From NCBI GenBank assembly GCA_904395805.1, contig CAJFNV010000007.1, positions 1 through 64,000 of the forward strand: a stretch of DNA of 64,000 nucleotides, written 5' to 3'. This stretch comes from Candidatus Gallispira edinburgensis. Lineage in GTDB: Bacteria > Bacillota > Clostridia > Lachnospirales > CAG-274. The notes beneath the pieces are model-generated. The model saw only the letters and a list, made by a program, of their open reading frames with translations. It had not been told where the DNA came from and searched no databases. Below, one piece after another: positions 54,115-62,999 of the stretch. Within the stretch, counting starts at the first letter, position 1. The number at the start of each line of letters is the position of its first letter. Made by a program: the position numbers and the translations under genes.

Positions 54115-54398
54115 TAACAAGACCCTTGGTCTTGTTCCAGACTTTCAATAAAATAATTTTTCTAAAAATTGTAGTTTTTGAACAGCTAACTTGCAATTAG
54201 TGTCGCAGACTTTAATCCGCAGGCGGAAATCGCATTTTCGCCGAGGACAGGAACTTTTCTGTAATTTTGACGTTTTTAACGCCAAAATTGCGGAAAACTT
54301 GATGGTTCCGTCCTTAGTAAACTGAAAGAAATGCATGCATTTCTTTCAAGGCTGTCGACTTTTCGACAGCCTCTAACAAGACCCTTGGTCTTGTTCCA
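54115..54398. repeat. Hairpin-rich element bounded by 25-base direct repeats
   Basis: Identical 25-base sequences at 54115-54139 and 54374-54398 (each itself an AACAAGACC/GGTCTTGTT hairpin) bound 234 bases of consecutive hairpins: GGCG-AAAT/ATTT-CGCC near 54222-54242, a long stem between about 54250 and 54308, the perfect 24-base palindrome at 54324-54347, and GGCTGTCGA/TCGACAGCC at 54350-54371. No open frame fits. It lies just upstream of the rnj promoter region. Confidence 0.75.
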
Positions 54399-54627
54399 TA
54401 AATCAAATAATGATTCTGTATTCGGCGTGATATATCATAATAAAACAGCAACAAAAGAAAAGCTGACAATTCAGCCTGTACACGATTATAAAAAATATAC
54501 CACACCATTATAAACATTATAAAAATAATATTACAGACAAAACCTGTATAACCTTTATATTTAATATAACCCGTTCCAAGTCAAAGCATACAAGTTACAT
54601 CTGCATAAATTTAATTATATTTTCAAA
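54399..54627. other. AT-rich gap between structured element and DUF1292 gene
   Basis: I see no gene or clear terminator here; the operon from 55724 to 54628 presumably ends within it. Confidence 0.4.
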
Positions 54628-54951
54628 TTAAAATTTCATTTCGTATTCGGAATCTTCATCCTGCAGTAAAAGCAAAACCTTTTTGTACTCATTATCATCC
54701 TCTACAGGCTCATAAGTACACTCATTTTCACTTACATTAATTTCCTTAAAAATAAAGGCTTCAGGTTCATCCTTGTCAAAATCTTCGGTCTTCACAAGCA
54801 AAAGGTATCTCTGCTTTCCCACATCAATACCGTCAATAACAAAAAACTCGGTTTCGTTGCCCTCATCATCTGTCATTGCAACAACTTCATAAGTTTCTTC
54901 CTGGTCTCCGAACAAATTCAATTCATCAATATTTAACTTATCGTCACTCAT
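54628..54951 (-). CDS. DUF1292 protein (YrzB-like)
   Basis: The 107-residue acidic protein contains EVVAMTDDEGNETEFFVIDGIDV, typical of DUF1292, a small soluble family of unknown function. It follows ruvX by ten bases. The order IreB-RuvX-DUF1292 is conserved widely in Firmicutes, which supports the call. Confidence 0.88.
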   Translation of the reverse strand: MSDDKLNIDELNLFGDQEETYEVVAMTDDEGNETEFFVIDGIDVGKQRYLLLVKTEDFDKDEPEAFIFKEINVSENECTYEPVEDDNEYKKVLLLLQDEDSEYEMKF

Positions 54952-54961
54952 TTTTTACTCC

Positions 54962-55387
54962 TCATTCTTTTGGTTTTGAGTCGAGATATCCCTGCAAAAT
55001 AAAAACAGCAGCCATTTTATCAATAACCTGTTTTCTTTTCGCTCTTGATAAATCAGCTTCAAGAAGGCTTCTTTCAGCACCTACAGTAGACAGCCTTTCA
55101 TCCCATAATACAACAGGCAGCATTATCTCTCTTTCAATGCGTCTTTTAAATGCCTCAGTTTTCTCAACTCTTTCACCTAAAGTATTATTCATATTTTTAG
55201 GGTATCCCAGTACAATTTTCTCCACCTGATACTCTTCACAAATAGTTTTTAAACGTTCAATACTCTTTTTTAAATTATTTTCTTCGGTTCTTCTTATAAT
55301 TTCTACTCCCTGAGCAGTCCAGCCAAAAGGATCACTTACAGCAACACCGATTGTCTTCATACCGAAATCCAGACCTAGTATACGCAT
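54962..55387 (-). CDS. ruvX: Putative pre-16S rRNA nuclease / Holliday junction resolvase RuvX (YqgF)
   Basis: The RNase H-like fold is visible in ILGLDFGMKTIGVAVSDPFG at the N-terminus, VEKIVLGYPKNMNNT in the middle and LWDERLSTVGAERSL near residue 100. Length of 141 residues is normal. YqgF/RuvX is essential in many bacteria and takes part in 16S rRNA 5' maturation; resolvase activity has also been proposed. Middle gene of the conserved three-gene operon. Confidence 0.93.
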   Translation of the reverse strand: MRILGLDFGMKTIGVAVSDPFGWTAQGVEIIRRTEENNLKKSIERLKTICEEYQVEKIVLGYPKNMNNTLGERVEKTEAFKRRIEREIMLPVVLWDERLSTVGAERSLLEADLSRAKRKQVIDKMAAVFILQGYLDSKPKE

Positions 55388-55427
55388 ACATACTCCAAAT
55401 TATTATTCATCACAATTTAAATTAAAA

Positions 55428-55724
55428 CTATAAATTATTTTCTATATAATAATTTACAATTTCCTCAAGAAGTTCATCCTGTTCAATTCTGGACATTTTC
55501 TTTCTGGCATCCTTATAGCTTGTAATATAAGTAGGATCACCTGAAATAATATATCCGACGATCTGATTTACAGGATTATATCCCTTTTCTTTCATTGCCT
55601 CATAAGCCTCAGCAATAACTCTGTTAATGGCAGACTTCTCCACAGTTTCGTCGCTTATAACCACATCTTTTAAAGCATCCTTAAGATTGCTGATTTTCTG
55701 AGTTTCTGAAAAATTTCTGTTCAT
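55428..55724 (-). CDS. ireB: IreB family regulatory phosphoprotein
   Basis: The 98-residue protein has the family sequence KINSLKDALKDV-like opening and YNPVNQIVGYIISGDPTYIT. IreB of Enterococcus is phosphorylated by the Ser/Thr kinase IreK (PrkC) and limits cephalosporin resistance. The Thr near the N-terminus (SETQKIS) is the likely phosphorylation region. First gene of the ireB-ruvX-DUF1292 operon. Confidence 0.9.
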   Translation of the reverse strand: MNRNFSETQKISNLKDALKDVVISDETVEKSAINRVIAEAYEAMKEKGYNPVNQIVGYIISGDPTYITSYKDARKKMSRIEQDELLEEIVNYYIENNL

Positions 55725-55744
55725 ATATTCCCCTCCTGATCTTG

Positions 55745-55774
55745 ATTATATCAGACTTACTCTGAAATAACCAA
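55745..55774 (-). promoter_or_regulatory. ireB operon promoter
   Basis: On the minus strand TTGGTT (55769-55774), 18 bases and TATAAT (55745-55750), about 20 bases before the ireB start region. Confidence 0.6.
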
Positions 55775-55914
55775 AGCGAATTTATTGTCACGTTCAATAC
55801 TACTCATTTTTATTCTACTACACATTACCATTTTTTGCAAATTAAATATTTATTAACATTAATCCAAATCCGACAGGATTTTAATCTTTATATTAAGCAA
55901 ATTAAGCAAATATT

Positions 55915-56529
55915 CTACTCATTTCCGCTATGTAGAATATCATCAAATGTTATCTGAGCAAAATCCTCACAGTTATTTGCAAGCCTTTCTTCCTTTTCTT
56001 CATAGGCTTTATGAAAGCTTAAATAAAAATCTATGCAATAATAAATAATGAGAATAACTGCAACCGCCTTGCCGCAGAAGCCATAATAAATATTTGCTAT
56101 ATATTCAACAAAGGGCTGGAACACAATAAAGGTCATTATCGCCATTACTCCCCAGCATATTGTGCTTTCAAGACATATTACACCTTTAAAATTAAACTTT
56201 TTATTATTATAGTTCCACCAGAAGTAACCGAATATTTTTGTCATAAGCAGTGCAACTGCAATTTCAAGAACTGTTGCCGCTGCAGCACCTATTATAAAGA
56301 GCAGAATTTTATTTCCTGCAAAGGGCTTAAACAAAAAGTAAGCTCCCAGAGCACCCACACCGTAAACTGTACATAAAGGACCTCTTACAAATCCTCTGTT
56401 TACAGGCTTTTTCTCGGTAACACTCATAACAATACATTCAAATATCCATCCCATGAAGCTATATATAAAAAAGCAGTTAATAAAATAAAAAATATCCATG
56501 CCGGTAATATTGTAAAACAACAGGGACAT
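55915..56529 (-). CDS. CmpB-type putative ABC transporter membrane protein
   Basis: The protein has about five membrane segments and the family block FFIYSFMGWIFECIVMSVTE with NRGFVRGPLCTVYGVGALGA, matching PF06541 (ABC_trans_CmpB), a name that does not reflect proven function. No ATPase gene is adjacent. The ATG at 56529, preceded by GGGGTGA, is preferred over a start eight codons earlier. Confidence 0.8.
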   Translation of the reverse strand: MSLLFYNITGMDIFYFINCFFIYSFMGWIFECIVMSVTEKKPVNRGFVRGPLCTVYGVGALGAYFLFKPFAGNKILLFIIGAAAATVLEIAVALLMTKIFGYFWWNYNNKKFNFKGVICLESTICWGVMAIMTFIVFQPFVEYIANIYYGFCGKAVAVILIIYYCIDFYLSFHKAYEEKEERLANNCEDFAQITFDDILHSGNE

Positions 56530-56754
56530 AAAGTCACCCCTTTTTTTCTTCACAACCTATGCTCTTACATTGTACATGTTACCATACTTTTATTATAAAA
56601 GCAACAATATTTCATAACTTGTAACATACTTGAAATTATTTCCTTTACACTGTTATGCTATGTTATTTTTATTTAACAAAATTATATTGAGCGGTTTATT
56701 TTTAAATATAAAGCTAAAAATAAATGTAACCTTTATTTTTACGGGAGGATCATT

Positions 56755-57753
56755 ATGATAACAATGACAGGTATGTGGATGTATATATGGCTTGCAGCAG
56801 GATTTGTATTTCTTATAAAAGGTGCTGATTTTTTTGTTGACGGCAGCAGTTCAATTGCAAAGTTTTTCAATATACCAAGGGTAATTATAGGTCTTACAAT
56901 AGTAGCCATGGGAACTTCTGCCCCTGAAACTGCCGTAAGCATTTCCGCAGCTCTTAAAGGTGCCAATGAAATTGCGGTAAGCAATGTTGTGGGTTCAAAC
57001 TTTTTTAATCTCCTTGCCGCAGTTGGTATATGTGCCATCATTAAACCTGTTAAAATTACAGGTTCTATTTTAAAAAGAGATTTTCCCTGCTCTGTTATAT
57101 CAACTCTTCTTCTCCTTCTGTTTCTTGCTGCAGGATATATTTTCACAGGTTCTCCTTCACTTACAGTATCTGCAGGCATTATTATGCTTATAGTCTTTGT
57201 ATCATATATGATCATGCTTGTCAGATCAGCCCTTGCAGAAATCCCTCTCGGAAAAAAAGTACAGGAAGAGGATATAAAAAGCCGTCCTCTTCCCATAAGT
57301 ATAATACTTATAATAACAGGTCTTGCCGGCGTTATAGCAGGCGGCGACTTGGTTGTAGACAGTGCATCTGCCATAGCTTCCCGTTTTGGTATGAGTGACA
57401 CTCTCATAGGTCTTACAATAGTTGCAATAGGCACTTCACTCCCCGAGCTTGTCACAAGCATTGCAGCAGCCGGAAAGGGAGAAGCAGATATGGCTCTGGG
57501 TAATGTAATAGGCTCAAATATATTCAATATACTTTTTGTCCTTGGGCTTTCATCAGCAGTTCACAGCATAACCGTAAATTTTGATGCCGTAAAAGATACG
57601 GCACTATTAATACTTGCAAACCTTGTTGTTTTTGCAATAGTTCTTAAAAATAAAAATTATATAAAGCGAAATTACGGCATATTAATGGTCCTCCTGTACA
57701 TTATATACACCCTATACATTATTTTAAGAAATTATAACATGATACCTTTTTAA
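56755..57753 (+). CDS. Calcium/sodium antiporter (CaCA family, YrbG-like)
   Basis: The protein has ten or eleven membrane segments as two inverted repeats. The alpha-repeats carry the ion-binding sequences MGTSAPETAVSISAALKG / SNVVGSNFFNLLAAVG and IGTSLPELVTSIAAAGKG / GNVIGSNIFNILFVLG, with the key Glu in each. Length of 332 residues is standard. It exchanges Ca2+ for Na+ or a related pair. Ribosome binding site GGGAGGA. Confidence 0.94.
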   Translation: MITMTGMWMYIWLAAGFVFLIKGADFFVDGSSSIAKFFNIPRVIIGLTIVAMGTSAPETAVSISAALKGANEIAVSNVVGSNFFNLLAAVGICAIIKPVKITGSILKRDFPCSVISTLLLLLFLAAGYIFTGSPSLTVSAGIIMLIVFVSYMIMLVRSALAEIPLGKKVQEEDIKSRPLPISIILIITGLAGVIAGGDLVVDSASAIASRFGMSDTLIGLTIVAIGTSLPELVTSIAAAGKGEADMALGNVIGSNIFNILFVLGLSSAVHSITVNFDAVKDTALLILANLVVFAIVLKNKNYIKRNYGILMVLLYIIYTLYIILRNYNMIPF

Positions 57754-57770
57754 TATAATTTCACCTGATC

Positions 57771-59609
57771 TCAGCACACTACAGCAACAAGGACCGTCAT
57801 ATCATCCTTTACACTGCCCCTGTAATTTTCCCCTGCTTTTTCAAGAATACTGTTTACTATATGCTTTGGATTGTTATTCTTTCTGCTCCTTATAACATCA
57901 AGAAGCCAGTCCTCACTCCTTATCGCTCCGCCTCTTGAATCAATAACTCCGTCTGTCATCATTACGATTACATCACCCTTTGTGATCTCCCTGTTAAATA
58001 CTTCTCTGTCCACCTTGCCAAGTATACCTACAGGCAGAGAAGATGAGCGGAGCACCTCAACACTTCTTCCTCTTGCAATAATTGTCGATACTGCACCTAT
58101 TTTCACAAATTCCGCATTCCCCCTGTACAGATCCACGGTGCATATATCAAGGGTAGAAAAACACTCTTTTCCCTCATCCAGCAGAAGCACGGAATTTATA
58201 GCCTCAAGTATTGTTTCCCTTTTAAAGCCTGCCGCTGCAAAATCCTCGTACATTTCAATTGAAGCGGCACTTTCCTCCCTTGCCTCTTCTCCGCTGCCCA
58301 TACCGTCAGCAAGAGCCATAAGATACTTGCCGCCTTCAAGCTGGAAATATGTATAGCTGTCCCCCGACACTTCACTCCCTTCCCTCTGAACACCGTTAGA
58401 ATATATATTAAGCCTTAATTTAGGCTTTTCAACGAGATGCAAAACACACTGCTTGTCCTCAATAACGCAGCTTTCATTAATGTTTATAAAATCAATATCA
58501 AGTATTTCCCTGAGCCTTGGAATAATGTTTTCGTTACATTTATTGCAGTTATGGCAGTTTTTAAGTGTCAGATATACTTCAAGCCTGTTGTTCATATAAA
58601 CAGCTATGGCGCTTTTAACCATATTCCCCGTAAACGCCTTATATATCCTTGTACTAAGCTCCCTGTCTATATTCATATTGTTTGTAACATCATTCATAAG
58701 CTCCTCAATTACCCGTCCCGCATCAGAGAGCTGCTGTACAGCCAGAAGCTTTACACTTTTTATTCTCTCTCTCCAGAGTTTCTGCTCCTTATACATTTCT
58801 ATATATCCCTTTGCGGAAGCAACGATTTCAGCCGAATGAGTACAGCTTGCAAGAAACGTATCATTCAGATCATCTTTTAAAACCTCACCTCTTTCCTGCC
58901 ACCTGCCTATTGCGGAATACAGTGCCTTATATGTATTTACACAGTTTTTCTGCCAGCAGTTTTCAATATTACCGCAGTTCTTGCAGCTTATTTCTGTTAT
59001 ACTGTCAAATATATCACGCCTTTCCTCTTCACTTCCGTCAGGTATAACGGCAGTATATGCCTTTGAACAGCTTTTTGACACTCTTTCAAATGCAGCGGCC
59101 ACATTTTTCAGCCTTTCCCCCACGATCCTCTGAACCTCTCTTGGATATTCCTCAGTCTGGTTCACATCTACGTCAATAATATTCAGTATACCGATATTTT
59201 CACGCAGAATGGCATTGAGAGCAACTGCTAAAACTGCCTCCACCACAGCCATCATTGCAAATGACAATGAAAAATCATAATACATGGAAAATATAAGTCC
59301 CCCCGACAGTATAGCAAGACCTGCTGTATATCCCTGCTTGTACTTTTCATTCCCCAGCATATGAAATATGCACATTATTACAAGAGCTATAATATATCTT
59401 GAAACATACATCCTGTCCGAAACCGTAATAAGCCCCAGTATCGACGAAACAACTATTGTATAAAACCCCGATTTATAGCAGAAAACCGATGCATAGCCTA
59501 TTATTATAGGATTTACTACCCCGAAAAGCTCAAGCCTGCCAAGCATAAAGGCAATAACTCCGTATGTAAGCCTGTAGCTTTTCACCCACTCTTTTATTTT
59601 GTTTATCAT
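57771..59609 (-). CDS. spoIIE: Stage II sporulation protein E (SpoIIE phosphatase)
   Basis: The C-terminal PP2C-type domain (about residues 405-612) has SGDSYTYFQLEGGKYLMALADGMGSGEEAR-type blocks and MMTDGVIDSRGG. SpoIIE dephosphorylates SpoIIAA to activate sigma-F in the forespore. The N-terminal membrane part holds about five segments within residues 15-140 and a Cys-rich middle (CKNCGNIENCWQKNC, CHNCNKCNE). The total of 612 residues is clearly shorter than the 827 of B. subtilis because of this part. The promoter has a Spo0A-type box. Confidence 0.9.
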   Translation of the reverse strand: MINKIKEWVKSYRLTYGVIAFMLGRLELFGVVNPIIIGYASVFCYKSGFYTIVVSSILGLITVSDRMYVSRYIIALVIMCIFHMLGNEKYKQGYTAGLAILSGGLIFSMYYDFSLSFAMMAVVEAVLAVALNAILRENIGILNIIDVDVNQTEEYPREVQRIVGERLKNVAAAFERVSKSCSKAYTAVIPDGSEEERRDIFDSITEISCKNCGNIENCWQKNCVNTYKALYSAIGRWQERGEVLKDDLNDTFLASCTHSAEIVASAKGYIEMYKEQKLWRERIKSVKLLAVQQLSDAGRVIEELMNDVTNNMNIDRELSTRIYKAFTGNMVKSAIAVYMNNRLEVYLTLKNCHNCNKCNENIIPRLREILDIDFININESCVIEDKQCVLHLVEKPKLRLNIYSNGVQREGSEVSGDSYTYFQLEGGKYLMALADGMGSGEEAREESAASIEMYEDFAAAGFKRETILEAINSVLLLDEGKECFSTLDICTVDLYRGNAEFVKIGAVSTIIARGRSVEVLRSSSLPVGILGKVDREVFNREITKGDVIVMMTDGVIDSRGGAIRSEDWLLDVIRSRKNNNPKHIVNSILEKAGENYRGSVKDDMTVLVAVVC

Positions 59610-59634
59610 TTGTTAGCCCTCCTTACATAGGCTT

Positions 59635-59668
59635 ATTATATATCAGCTCTCCTTTCTTATTTGTCGAA
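59635..59668 (-). promoter_or_regulatory. spoIIE promoter with Spo0A box
   Basis: 59661-59668 reads TTGTCGAA (plus strand), the exact 0A-box core. On the minus strand TTCGAC of this box is 22 bases from TATAAT (59635-59640), the long spacing known for Spo0A-activated spoIIG and spoIIE promoters of Bacillus. The ATG is 25 bases beyond. Confidence 0.6.
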
Positions 59669-59704
59669 GTATTACTGTCATAGAAAAAAATTTTATTTAA
59701 AATA

Positions 59705-59733
59705 TTGACAATCTATGAGTTTGAATTTATATT
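59705..59733 (+). promoter_or_regulatory. Promoter of the RluA-Ogt-methyltransferase group
   Basis: TTGACA (59705-59710), 17 bases and TATATT (59728-59733) on the plus strand. Confidence 0.75.
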
Positions 59734-59794
59734 TAAACTACAACAGGTTAAACTAAAACCATAGATCCAAAATTTAAACCGGGGAGATTTTTAT

Positions 59795-60418
59795 ATGAAA
59801 ATATTATATGAAGACAAGTATATTTTAACAGCATTTAAAGAGGCAGGCGTGCCTTCACAGAATGACACAAGCGGTCACAAAAGCCTTCTTGAAGAAGTAA
59901 GGGAATATATTCATCAGACTCCCTATATTATAACCCGCCTTGACAGACCTGTAAAAGGGCTCGTTCTCTTTGCCAAAGACAAGCAGACAGCCGATAAGCT
60001 TACACAAATGCTTCTGGAACACAAAATAACAAAAATATATCACGCAATTGTATGCGGAAAGGTTGAAGAAAGGGGACACATAGAAACATATCTTATGAAG
60101 GACAGCAGACTTAACATTTCAAAAACGGTAAATAAGGGCAACACGGGAGCAAAGCTTGCAATTCTTGACTACACCCTTCTGGAACAAAAGGACAATATGT
60201 CAAAAGTGGAAATCAGTCTTGTAACGGGACGTCACCACCAGATAAGGGCACAGTTTGCCTCTATAGGTGCTCCTCTTTACGGTGACGTTAAATATAACAA
60301 GGACTTTAAGCACAAAAGAAATGTTACACCTGCACTTTGTGCCTGCAAATTGAGCTTCATCCATCCCTTTACAGGGGAAACCGTAAATATTGAAACAGAC
60401 GATGATCTTACATTTTAA
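59795..60418 (+). CDS. RluA-family pseudouridine synthase
   Basis: The catalytic block is YIITRLDRPVKGLVLFAKD with the essential Asp, and TGRHHQIRAQFASIGAPLYGD is the second signature. With 207 residues it lacks the N-terminal S4 domain of RluD-type enzymes, as the short RluA/TruC-like members do. It modifies uridine in rRNA or tRNA; the target is unknown. Ribosome binding site GGGGAGA. First of three genes on this strand. Confidence 0.9.
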   Translation: MKILYEDKYILTAFKEAGVPSQNDTSGHKSLLEEVREYIHQTPYIITRLDRPVKGLVLFAKDKQTADKLTQMLLEHKITKIYHAIVCGKVEERGHIETYLMKDSRLNISKTVNKGNTGAKLAILDYTLLEQKDNMSKVEISLVTGRHHQIRAQFASIGAPLYGDVKYNKDFKHKRNVTPALCACKLSFIHPFTGETVNIETDDDLTF

Positions 60419-60432
60419 TAAGGAGAAAAATA

Positions 60433-60966
60433 ATGGAATACATTTACACATATGACTCTCCCCTTGGTATAATAACTATGGCAGGAGAAAACGACTCACT
60501 TACAGGACTATGGATAGAAGGACAGAAATACTTTGCATCTTCACTGAAATCAGATTTCAAAGAAAGACTTCTGCCTGTATTTGAAAATACTATAAATTGG
60601 CTTGATATATATTTCGGTGGATATGCTCCAAATTTTACCCCCTCTCTTAAACTAAAGGGAACACCATTTCAGATTCTCGTATGGGAAATACTTCTTAAAA
60701 TTCCCTATGGAGAAACTGTTACATATAAAGATATTGCCCATGAAATTGCAAATGAAAAAGGCATAGAAAAAATGTCGGCTCAGGCAGTAGGCGGAGCAGT
60801 AGGACACAATCCTATTTCTATAATTGTCCCCTGCCACAGAGTTGTAGGCAGTAACGGCAGCCTTACAGGCTATGCAGGAGGAATTGACAAAAAGCTTAAG
60901 CTTCTCACTCTTGAAAAAGCTGATGTAAGCAGTTTGTTTGTACCGAAGAAAGGAAGTGCTCTTTAA
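60433..60966 (+). CDS. ogt: Methylated-DNA-protein cysteine methyltransferase
   Basis: The alkyl-acceptor site IIVPCHRVVGSNGSLTGYAGG is complete, and the helix YKDIAHEIANEKG before it is typical. This suicide enzyme removes O6-alkyl groups from guanine. The 177-residue length fits the Ogt/MGMT C-terminal type with an N-terminal ribonuclease-like domain. It starts 14 bases after the RluA-type gene, with AAGGAGA upstream. Confidence 0.92.
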   Translation: MEYIYTYDSPLGIITMAGENDSLTGLWIEGQKYFASSLKSDFKERLLPVFENTINWLDIYFGGYAPNFTPSLKLKGTPFQILVWEILLKIPYGETVTYKDIAHEIANEKGIEKMSAQAVGGAVGHNPISIIVPCHRVVGSNGSLTGYAGGIDKKLKLLTLEKADVSSLFVPKKGSAL

Positions 60967-60967
60967 T

Positions 60968-61753
60968 ATGAAACCTTCAAATTTAAGTATAATAAATAAG
61001 TCCTTTGAAAAACAGGCGAAAAATTTTGAAAGCTCTTCTATGAATTTTTCAAATGAAGATTATATCAACTATGTAATTTCAGCAGTAACTCCCAACCCTT
61101 CCGATACTATGCTTGAAGTGGCCGCAGGCACCTGTGCAGTTGGACGCTCCTTTTCCCCTTACTTAAAAAATGTTGTTTGCCTTGATGCAACAACGGCTAT
61201 GCTTGAAACAGGTAAAAAAGAAGCTCACAAAAAACATATAGACAATATTATGTTTGTCAAAGGCTTTGCTGAGGACCTTCCCTTTCTTTCCGAAAGCTTT
61301 GACATAGTTATATCCCGTCTTGCTTTTCACCACTTTACGGATATTCACCGCCCCTTTAAGGAAATGGTGCGTGTACTTAAACCTTCGGGAAAGCTTGTAC
61401 TCATAGATATGGAAGCTCCTGAAGAAAACCTTCGTAAACAAAGGGATAGTATAGAAACTCTCCGTGATCCCTCACATATACATAATTTAAGCAGTGATGA
61501 AATAGCAGACCTGTTTTATGAAAATTCCCTTAAAATTACGTTTTCTGACAAAAAAACGATCCCTGTATCTCTTGATTCATGGCTTTCTCTTACAAAAACA
61601 CCTCAATCAATAAGAGAAAAAATAACAACACTTATGATCGATGAAATACAGGGAAAATCAAAAACAGGCTTTGCTCCTTACCTGAAAGAAAAAAATATTT
61701 TCTTTGACCAGAACTGGCTCCTTACAATAGGTAAAAAGCCTGATAATAACTAA
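60968..61753 (+). CDS. Class I SAM-dependent methyltransferase
   Basis: The SAM-binding motif is MLEVAAGTCAVGRSF, with VVCLDATTAMLE and FDIVISRLAFHHFTD as motifs II and III; the layout is that of the UbiE/COQ5-like Methyltransf_11 group. The substrate is unknown. The ATG at 60968 lies just past the ogt stop; AAAGGAAG is about 12 bases upstream. Last gene of the three-gene set. Confidence 0.85.
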   Translation: MKPSNLSIINKSFEKQAKNFESSSMNFSNEDYINYVISAVTPNPSDTMLEVAAGTCAVGRSFSPYLKNVVCLDATTAMLETGKKEAHKKHIDNIMFVKGFAEDLPFLSESFDIVISRLAFHHFTDIHRPFKEMVRVLKPSGKLVLIDMEAPEENLRKQRDSIETLRDPSHIHNLSSDEIADLFYENSLKITFSDKKTIPVSLDSWLSLTKTPQSIREKITTLMIDEIQGKSKTGFAPYLKEKNIFFDQNWLLTIGKKPDNN

Positions 61754-61796
61754 AATCAACCGTTTCGGTGGCTAATGGATTCCATTTATCCATAAA

Positions 61797-62048
61797 CTAA
61801 ATTCCTGTTTAACGCACCAACCAAAACAATTTTCTCAACTAACTTCCCCAACAACTTCCCCCGCCTAGCCGCATCGTGGCGTTAAGGGCGGGTATCCCCT
61901 TTGGACAACAAAAACTAAAAACAGCTAAGAATTTCCGTGTCCAAAGGTCGTTGGAGGGTGCGGGAACTATCGAAAAGTTCCCGCATCTTTGGTACTTTCT
62001 TCAAGAAAGTACATAAAGATTTGACTTACTTTATAAAAGTAAAATAAT
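61797..62048. repeat. Structured repeat, family 2, copy B
   Basis: The element parallels 45722-45975. Its stems are CCCGCC/GGGCGGG, CCTTTGGAC/GTCCAAAGG, CGGGAAC/GTTCCCG around TATCGAAAA, GTACTTTC/GAAAGTAC and TTACTTT/AAAGTAA. The sequence of the paired arms differs from copy A while pairing is kept. Confidence 0.75.
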
Positions 62049-62146
62049 TAAATAAATTCCTGTTACCGAACCACCAACCAATATATGGTCAATTATCAAT
62101 CGCCCAAATTCTTACGCTAGATTCCCATTTCTTGCTTTTCTTCCAA

Positions 62147-62178
62147 TAAAAAACAGACAGCCCAAAAGAGCCGCCCGT
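62147..62178 (-). terminator. Terminator of the ABC transporter operon
   Basis: On the minus strand ACGGGCGGCTC and GGGCTGTCTGT pair fully only if G-U pairs are allowed, and a six-T run follows. The wobble pattern shows that the minus-strand RNA is the functional one. Confidence 0.75.
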
Positions 62179-62204
62179 TTTACATATATCACATATTGAT
62201 TTTA

Positions 62205-62999
62205 TCAGTTCAGAAGCATTCTGTCATTGCTCATTTCCTCACCGCTAGCCTGTTCAAACATAGCAAGAAGATCGGGCACATCAAGCTTTTCCTTTTCCTC
62301 ACCTGAAATATCCAGTATTATCTGCCCCTTGTGAAGCATTATAAGCCTGTTGCCTATCCTTAAAGCATCCCTCATATTGTGAGTTACCATAAGGGCAGTA
62401 AGATTGTTTTCGCCTACTATCTTAACTGTAAGCTCAAGAACCTTCTTTGCAGTCTTAGGATCAAGAGCAGCAGTATGCTCGTCCAGAAGAAGAAGCTTGG
62501 GATGGTGGAATGTAGCCATAAGTAGAGTAAGAGCCTGTCTTTGTCCTCCTGACAGATACCTTGTCTTGTCCTTTAATCTTTTGTCAAGTCCAAGGTCAAG
62601 CTCCGCAAGCATTCTCTTGTAAAGCTCCTTTTCCTTGTTTGTAATACCAAGCCTCAGAGTTCTTGTCTTGCCCCTTCTGTAGGCAATAGCAAGATTTTCC
62701 TCTATTGTCAAGTCGGAAGCGGTACCCATTCTTGTATCCTGAAAAACTCTTCCGATGTATTTTGCTCTTTTGTGTTCCGGTGCCTTTGTCAGGTCAACAT
62801 TGTCGATCAGTATTTTACCGCTTGTGATCATATTGGAACCTGATATTGCATTAAGCATTGTAGACTTTCCCGCACCGTTGCCCCCTATAATGGTAATAAA
62901 GTCACCTTCATTTACATTAAGGTCAATACCGTGGAGAACATGCTTTTCGTTAACAGTTCCCACTTCAAATTTCTGATGTACATTTTCAAGCTTAAGCAT
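62205..62999 (-). CDS. ABC transporter ATP-binding protein (COG1101 type)
   Basis: Walker A GGNGAGKST, the signature LSGGQRQALTLLMATFHHP and Walker B LLLLDEHTAALDPKTA are intact. The wording of the last two is typical of ATPases partnered with COG4120 permeases and COG2984 binding proteins, to which the tryptophan importer TrpXYZ of streptococci belongs. Its start overlaps the permease gene by eight bases. The substrate is unknown; amino acid uptake is the best guess. Confidence 0.92.
   Translation of the reverse strand: MLKLENVHQKFEVGTVNEKHVLHGIDLNVNEGDFITIIGGNGAGKSTMLNAISGSNMITSGKILIDNVDLTKAPEHKRAKYIGRVFQDTRMGTASDLTIEENLAIAYRRGKTRTLRLGITNKEKELYKRMLAELDLGLDKRLKDKTRYLSGGQRQALTLLMATFHHPKLLLLDEHTAALDPKTAKKVLELTVKIVGENNLTALMVTHNMRDALRIGNRLIMLHKGQIILDISGEEKEKLDVPDLLAMFEQASGEEMSNDRMLLN

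Noticed and set aside
56739-57527. 262-codon open frame antisense to the Ca/Na antiporter
   Set aside because: It mirrors the codon pattern of a well-conserved gene with two internal repeats, has no ribosome binding site, and its product resembles no family.
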